A DNA stretch of 14,612 nt. Source: Plenodomus lindquistii. Lineage: Eukaryota > Ascomycota > Dothideomycetes > Pleosporales > Leptosphaeriaceae. Positions 9,147-14,612 of this stretch are shown here, one piece after another. Position numbers and translations under genes: made by a program. How positions within the stretch are numbered: the first letter of the stretch is position 1; every line of letters starts with the position of its first letter. Under the pieces are notes generated by a model. It was not told the DNA's origin and searched no databases. It saw nothing but the letters and a program-made list of their open reading frames with translations. The DNA is taken from NCBI GenBank assembly GCA_025504975.1, contig JANUWI010000025.1, positions 1 to 14,612 of the forward strand, in the 5' to 3' direction.

Positions 9147-10163
9147 TAGAAAAATAAGTATTAATTATATATTATAGAATCTAATAAAAATAGGAAAATA
9201 TATAATTATTAACTTAAAATATTAGTAGAACTATATAATAATATTATTATAGTATAGTTTAGATAGTTATTACTAGTTTTTAAATAAAAGGTACTCTATA
9301 AGTAGCTCTAATAGCTATAGATTTTAAATAAAAGTAGTAGCTTAAATAATATATATATAATTAGATTTCTATTATTGTTATATTATATATATTTTACGTT
9401 AATTTTTTTATTTTAAAAGTTACTAAATAAATTTAAATTTATAATATTAAAAAATTTAACTATAGGTTTATACTATATTATAGCTACTATATAGTACTTA
9501 AACTACTAGAATAGCATTTTATATAGTATAAATTATATAGATTTTATTTATACCTAGATAAAAATATATATATATTATTTTTTTTGTTATAATCTAGTAG
9601 AAAAAGCTTAGTATTTTACGTTTTTCACTAGAAATTAATTAAAGAAATTGCTATTAAAATAACAGAATCTATAGGAAAATATAACTAACTTTATATAGAA
9701 TTAGTATAGAAAAATTATTAAATATCTTATAGTAGTATTTACTATAATATCTTAGTTAAACTTAAAAATAATTATTAATTATTATTAATTAATTTCTTAA
9801 TTTATTAGTAATTATATAATAAATATATAATTTTTTTAAACTATATTCTATAATACTATAGGTAGATAAATATATTATAATTATATAGATATAGCTAATA
9901 TAACTATTAAAGTAGCAAGGGTATATAGATTTTTATAAACTTTAACTTATTATATCTTTTTAACATGTCTATATAATTCTATACTTTTATATATTATTTT
10001 TATCTATTTTTTCTATTGTTTAGCGCTATAGTATTATTTTTTTTTATTTAAAACTTTTATTTTTTTAGTGTTCCTACCCATGTAAAATTAGTAAATAGAA
10101 AAGAAAAACGTCTATAATAACGTAAGTTTACTCTCTTTCTACTTTTTTTCTTTGTACTTTTAT
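9147..10163. other. Long leader/intergenic region upstream of the zipper gene
   Basis: No coding frame is convincing on either strand. From about 9590 the dinucleotide pattern changes: CpA and TpG reappear (TTGTTATA, TTTTTCACTAG, AACAGAATC, AAGTAGCAAGG, CCCATGTAAA), marking the edge of a RIP-poor pocket. The last 60 bases before 10164 are pyrimidine-rich (TTTACTCTCTTTCTACTTTT), as in many fungal 5' leaders. CGTAAGTTTACTC at about 10121 could be a leader intron donor, but no matching acceptor is compelling. Confidence 0.4.
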
Positions 10164-10276
10164 ATGGCACCTACTACTAGGGCTACTAGGCCTAATCGGG
10201 CTAGTAAAGCAACTAGTCCTAAAGTAGTAATTTCTACTAGAAGGCCCCCTAGACGTCCTGTTGGTTTAAAGTCTTT

Positions 10277-10352
10277 GTAAGTTTTTTTTTTTTTTTTTTT
10301 TTAGTTATTTTTAATTATTTCTATAATAATAGCTTACTAATAATAATTATAG
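10277..10352 (+). other. Intron 1 of the zipper gene
   Basis: Donor GTAAGT, branch GCTTACTAAT, acceptor TTATAG. It contains a run of 21 T (10282-10302) right after the donor, a length-variable tract. Confidence 0.65.
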
Positions 10353-10504
10353 GCTTACTAAAAGTAATTTTTATGCAATTTTACAGTAAAATACTAGTAC
10401 TACTAGTACTTTAGTATCTTATTTATCTAAGAAGGATAAAGATATTAAAGAAATTATAAGAAAATTGCAAGAAAAAAAGCAGAAGCTAGAAGCTTCTAAG
10501 CAAA

Positions 10505-10559
10505 GTAAGTATATTTTTTTTATATATTTTTTATTATATTTTTTAAATAATTATTATAG
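10505..10559 (+). other. Intron 2 of the zipper gene
   Basis: Donor GTAAGT, acceptor TTATAG, 55 bases, very T-rich. It joins the two parts of the coiled coil in frame. Confidence 0.65.
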
Positions 10560-10676
10560 GTGTAGTGGATTTACAGGCTAGAATCCGCGAATTAGAACAA
10601 GAAAACTTAGAGTTAAAAAAGAGAAATTAAGACCTTTTAGTCCAAATTCAAATTGCTACTAACCTAATTAGGCCTA

Positions 10677-10724
10677 GTAAGTTATATTTTATTATTTTCT
10701 ACTATTTAAGCTTACTTTTTCCAG
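10677..10724 (+). other. Intron 3 of the zipper gene
   Basis: Donor GTAAGT, possible branch GCTTACT, acceptor TTCCAG, 48 bases. Confidence 0.65.
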
Positions 10725-10778
10725 TGCCTAATAAGGCTTCTGCAACAATAGACTCTACTTTAGAAGGGGTAAATTTTA

Positions 10779-10840
10779 GTAAGTTTTTATTTTTATTTCT
10801 TTATTTATATTATAGATTATTATATACTAACTTTAACTAG
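10779..10840 (+). other. Intron 4 of the zipper gene
   Basis: Donor GTAAGT, consensus branch TACTAAC, acceptor AACTAG, 62 bases. An earlier TATAG at 10811-10815 lacks a branch site and was not used. Confidence 0.6.
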
Positions 10841-10917
10841 TAAATTCTACCTATCTTGTAGAGGATTTTACGCCAAGCAATATAAATATAGATAATAAAA
10901 TGTCTTTAGTATTGTAG

Positions 10918-11386
10918 GTATATTGTAGATAGTTAATAATATTTTTATTAAGTATAATTTTTATTCTATCTATTAACTACTACTAGCTACTAAAATAATA
11001 ATAACTACTTTTAATATTATTTTTTTAGCTTTATTATACTTAAAATTCTATTAATATAATATAAAAATTAGAACTTTAATTAATAGTAAGTAGTTATAGT
11101 TATAAAAACATACTATTATATAGTATTAATAAAGTAGTACTAGTAAATAATAATTCTTTAGTAGGTTTATAATATAAAGATATATTTTTAGTCTATACTA
11201 GAGTACTTAGTATTAAACTATATTATTTATACTACTTAGTATTTAGCTAAATAATTTTTATTATAGCTTTTATTTATAGTACTAATTTAGTATTATATAG
11301 AATAAACTAGTATAAAATTTTAATAAAGCTTATTTAGATATAGTAAAACTATATTCTAGAGATATAAATTATTTTTTATATATAAA
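10918..11386. other. AT-rich intergenic DNA between zipper gene and satellite
   Basis: No gene is visible on either strand. CpA and TpG are again nearly absent, unlike the preceding gene, so the RIP-poor pocket ends near 10917. The last 26 bases (AAATTATTTTTTATATATAA) resemble the tail of a satellite unit and may be a decayed extra copy. Confidence 0.4.
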
Positions 11387-12575
11387 TAAGTAATTTTAAA
11401 CTTATTAGAAGTATAGCCCTAGAGAATTCTAGCACTAGAGAATTTCTACTTTTTTTCTACTTTTTTAGAGAAATTCTCTAAGGCACTAGCTTATAACTAT
11501 AACTAGGCACTATTTATATAATAGAAATTACTTATTATATATAAATAAGTAATTTTAAGCTTATTAGAAGTATAGCCCTAGAGAATTAGAGCTAGCACTA
11601 GAGAATTTCTATTTTTTCTACAAAAATTCTCTAGGGCACTAGCTTATAACTATAACTAGCAACTATTTATATAATAGAAATTACTTTTTATATATAAATA
11701 AGTAATTTTAAGCTTATTAGAAGTATAGCCCTAGAGAATTACAGCTAGCACTAGAGAATTTCTAGTTTTTTTCTACTTTTTTAGAGAAATTCTCTAAGGC
11801 ACTAGCTTATAACTATAACTAGGCACTATTTATATAATAGAAATTACTTTTTATATATAAATAAGTAATTTTAAGCTTATTAGAAGTATAGCCCTAGAGA
11901 ATTACAGCTAGCACTAGAGAATTTCTACTTTTTTTCTACTTTTTTAAAAAAATTCTCTAGGGCACTAGCTTATAACTATAACTAGCGACTATTTATATAA
12001 TAGAAATTACTTTTTATATATAAATAAGTAATTTTAAGCTTATTAGAAGTATAGCCCTAGAGAATTAGAGCTAGCACTAGAGAGTTTCTATTTTTTCTAC
12101 AAAAATTCTCTAGGGCACTAGCTTATAACTATTACTAGCGACTAATTATATAATAGAAATTACTTTTTATATATAAATAAGTAATTTTAAGCTTATTAGA
12201 AGTATAGCCCTAGAGAATTACAGCTTGCACTAGAGAATTTCTACTTTTTTTCTACTTTTTTAGAGAAATTCTCTAAGGCACTAGCTTATAACTATAACTA
12301 GGCACTATTTATATAATAGAAATTACTTTTTATATATAAATAAGTAATTTTAAGCTTATTAGAAGTATAGCCCTAGAGAATTAGAGCTAGCACTAGAGAA
12401 TTTCTACTTTTTTTCTACTTTTTCTACAAAAATTCTCTAGGGCACTAGCTTATAACTATAACTAACAACTAATTATATAATAGAAATTACTTTTTATATA
12501 TAAATAAGTAATTTTAAGCTTATTAGAAGTATAGCCCTAGAGAATTAGAGCTAGCACTAGAGAATTTCTACTTTT
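11387..12575. repeat. Tandem satellite, seven full units and a partial eighth (153-164 bp) with internal hairpins
   Basis: Units start with TAAGTAATTTTAA(G/A)CTTATTAGAAG at 11387, 11546, 11699, 11862, 12025, 12178, 12341 and 12505; the last breaks off near 12575. Lengths are 159, 153, 163, 163, 153, 163 and 164. Each has the 13 bp arms GCCCTAGAGAATT and AATTCTCTAGGGC (one mismatch in some) around an inner CTAGAGAATTTCT hairpin arm. Two variants exist by the right arm: AGAGAAATTCTCTAAGGC (units 1, 3, 6) and AAAATTCTCTAGGGC (units 2, 4, 5, 7). Units are close to identical and keep CpA (GCACTAG, TTACAGC). The array adjoins the 3' end of helicase copy B. Confidence 0.95.
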
Positions 12576-14612
12576 GATTATCTAATATATTATTACTACT
12601 ACTATATTCTTTATATATATTCTCTAGTTCTATATTATCTTCTCTAATATTTTTATAAAAATCTTTAGTAATTATCTTTTGTATTAAAATAATAAACTCT
12701 AGTATATTATCTTTATAATAATAACTTTTATCTTTTTTTTTTTATATAATTTAAAAGGTAATAAGCATTTAAAGTATACTATATTATTAGGTAATAAGCC
12801 TAGCGTATTAGTTATTTTATTAGGTGTATTTCTAATTATACTAGCTATAGATTTAATTCTATTTTTTTTATAATCTTTAGTATTAAAGCATTCTTTAAAA
12901 GAGTATTTAAATATAGTAGAATATTTTTTTTTTAGTAAGCAATTAATATAAAAGCTATTATTTACTATATTTAAATTCTTTAGTATTAATTCTTTATACT
13001 CTATCTTTTTTATTTCTATTTCTTTTATATTACTACTAGTTTTATTTAAAGATTTATTTCTAAAATTATATAAAGAATATAGTTTATTAGGTTCTTTACA
13101 ATCTTCTATTAATATATTATCTAGATATAAAACTAATCTTTTTTTTAAATAAATTTTTTCTAATAAAAACTCTATAGCTTTATATTTATCTACCTTTTTA
13201 AATTCTTCTAAATTAATAGTTTCTTTAGTTCCTTCTAATAAAGCTCTATTTATACTAGGTAATTCTAAACTAGAATTATAAAAAAAATAAGCTTTTCCTT
13301 TATTTCTAATTCTACCTATCCCTTGTATAGTATTAATAAGAGAATTTAAAGTAGGTAGAAAAAATACTATTTTAATATTACTATAATCTATACCTACTAT
13401 TAAAGCTATAGTAGCTATTATAACTTTAGTATTACTAGTAGAATCTAAAAAGCTAGCTAAAATTTTACTATTTTCTATTTTTTTATCTTCTTCTATAACA
13501 CTAAAATAATAAGGAATATTTAATTCTTTACTAATTCTAATAGCTTTTTCTTTATAATTAGTAAAAATAATATATTTATCTTTTTTATTACTAGTTTCTT
13601 TTGCTTTTTTAAGTATATTAACTATAATAGAAGTAGGCTTTATAGTTTTCATAGTAATATATTCTATATCTTCTCTATTAGTAGATTCTTTAATAACTAA
13701 ATTTCTATCTAAATAAAAGTACTCCTCTAGTATATCCTCTAAAATAGGGGGTAAAGTAGCTGTAATAAATACTAATTGTAATTCTAAGCTTAAAATATCT
13801 TTAAATTTCTCTAAAATACTTCTAAAGCTATCTTCTAATAGAACTAAATGTACTTCTTCTATAAATATAGTAATACTAACTTTAAGTTCTTTTAGATTAT
13901 AAATATACTCTTTAAATTCTTCTATATAGCTATTTTCTAAACTTAATAAAGTTAAAGTACTATTTAAATTAATATTTTTTTTATTAAAAATACTATAATT
14001 AATATTATATTATCTAGCTCTACTAGCTAAATCTTCTAGTAAACTAACTCTAGGTACTATAACTATAAATCTTCTAGTAGTATATATATAACTAGAAAGA
14101 AAATATAAAAAACTTTTACCTTCTTCTATTTTAGTAATATAAGTTAAATAAAGTACTTTATTAATAATATTAGTAATAGCTTCTTTTTGCTCTTTACTTT
14201 TAAAAGTACTAATATTTTTATTATCTTGTTTAAAAAACTCTATTAAATACTCTTTTAAAGATTTACTAGTAGAATTAATATAGGTTCTATATATTTTTTT
14301 TAATTTTAATTTTTCTTTTACTATATTAGCCCTAGTATTTAAAGATAAGCTACTAGAAAATTGATTTTTATTTAACTTATTAGAAATATCTTCTTTTTCT
14401 ATAAATTCTTTAGAAACTAGATTACTACTAGAAGGGGTAGCTATAGAATTATTAAGCTTTATTAATTTAGAAGGACTTTCTATATCTATACTATTATTTC
14501 TTTTATTTTTAATAGATAAATTACTAGTAGTAATAACTATATTAGAATCTATATTTTTCTTTAATATTTTATTAGTATTTTCTAGTACTTTACTAGTATT
14601 TCTTTTATGTAG
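12568..14612 (-). pseudogene. OrsD-RecQ (telomere-linked helicase-like) gene, copy B, linker, RecQ helicase core and C-terminus (5' part off the right edge)
   Basis: One minus-strand frame runs from the window edge to 12699 with a single internal TAA (14010-14012). A polar linker is followed by the helicase motifs in order: FKSKEQKEAI (motif 0), EEGKSF (motif I, Walker A, canonical GGGKS), VPRVSLLEDL (Ia), IFIEEVHLVL (II, usual DECH), FITATLPP (III), IIFTNYKEKA (IV), IATIALIVGID (V) and QGIGRIRNKG (VI, 13296-13325). The last 317 codons from ATG 13652 are uninterrupted. At an 11-base T run (12733-12743, poly-A in the gene) the frame must shift by one; the new frame then reads open (EFIILIQKIITKDFYKNI) to TAG at 12568-12570, where the satellite begins. 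The fungal RecQ (TLH) assignment is strong; the gene is probably dead because of the stop, the frameshift and the altered motif I glycines. Confidence 0.82.
12733..12743 (-). other. Homopolymer frameshift site in helicase copy B
   Basis: Eleven T on the plus strand. The upstream frame ends 11 codons later at 12699-12701, while the other frame stays open and continues the expected C-terminus to 12568. One base more in the run would join them. A sequencing or assembly error in the run is the alternative. Confidence 0.6.

Larger units (their letters stand above)
10164..10917 (+). pseudogene. Small basic/leucine-zipper coiled-coil protein gene, five exons, two CAA-to-TAA stops
   Basis: Five exons (10164-10276, 10353-10504, 10560-10676, 10725-10778, 10841-10917) are separated by four introns, each with a perfect GTAAGT donor. 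They join in one frame into about 170 codons. The N-terminus (MAPTTRATRPNRASK, later RRPPRRPVGLKS) is basic and Pro/Arg-rich. Residues about 62-120 form a coiled coil with leucines at 93, 100, 107 and 114 and Asn at position 104, an arrangement like a bZIP dimer zone, though no canonical bZIP basic motif precedes it. The C-terminus is short and acidic/Ser-rich, ending MSLVL. TAA codons at 10387-10389 and 10628-10630 interrupt the frame where glutamine (CAA) fits. Other CAA/CAG codons are intact, so RIP has barely touched it. The product has no signal peptide and is probably nuclear or cytosolic. Function is unknown; without the two stops it would be a normal gene. Confidence 0.72.

Noticed and set aside
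9147..9590. Terminator or structured RNA gene
   Set aside because: Apart from the palindrome just before it, only weak AT hairpins occur, with no conserved RNA motif or tRNA boxes.
10164..10279. Unspliced 38-residue protein ending at 10277-10279 TAA
   Set aside because: That TAA is inside a perfect GTAAGT donor, and four further introns restore one long frame.
11387..12575. CRISPR array
   Set aside because: Units of 153-164 bp repeat along their whole length with no unique spacers, and the genome is eukaryotic.
1..14612. Starship-type giant element
   Set aside because: No DUF3435 tyrosine recombinase or typical accessory cargo genes can be seen in this window.

Overview
The window looks like a stretch of AT-rich repeat chromatin from a filamentous ascomycete (Pezizomycotina). 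Three things point there. CpA and TpG are almost absent and TpA is in large excess, the footprint of repeat-induced point mutation (RIP). Small genes carry 44-76 base introns with GTAAGT/GTTAGT donors, TACTAAC-like branch sites and TAG acceptors. The degraded reading frames match fungal families, a telomere-linked OrsD-RecQ helicase and a Fot1/pogo transposon. The genus cannot be fixed; a RIP-active plant-associated Dothideomycete-type genome fits best, and a subtelomeric position is plausible because of the helicase family and the satellite.

Layout. Positions 1-6079 (minus) hold the 5' two thirds of one RIP-decayed OrsD-RecQ gene: zinc-finger OrsD region, a middle domain with a PxRGTE motif, and a repeat-rich linker that leaves the window at base 1. 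A 1847 bp Fot1-like element (1867-3713) with 46 bp terminal inverted repeats and a TA target duplication sits inside it, and removing the element restores the frame exactly. Positions 12568-14612 (minus) hold the complementary 3' part of a second copy in the same orientation: linker, complete RecQ helicase core and C-terminus, with one in-frame stop and one homopolymer frameshift, ending at the edge of a satellite.

Between the two copies lie three small plus-strand genes of unknown function: a two-exon gene (6856-7481), a two-exon gene with one stop (8593-9062), and a five-exon leucine-zipper protein gene (10164-10917) in a pocket that has largely escaped RIP. Around them are two arrays of a 7 bp AT repeat in opposite orientation, a perfect 47 bp palindrome, and an array of about eight 153-164 bp satellite units with nested hairpins (11387-12575).

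How it works together. Most of the window is a graveyard of duplicated DNA. The helicase copies and the transposon are dead as written, although their domain order can still be read. The least damaged pieces are the zipper gene and the satellite, and they deserve attention. Gene models were made by hand translation and splice-site inspection; no database search was possible, so family names rest on motif recognition.
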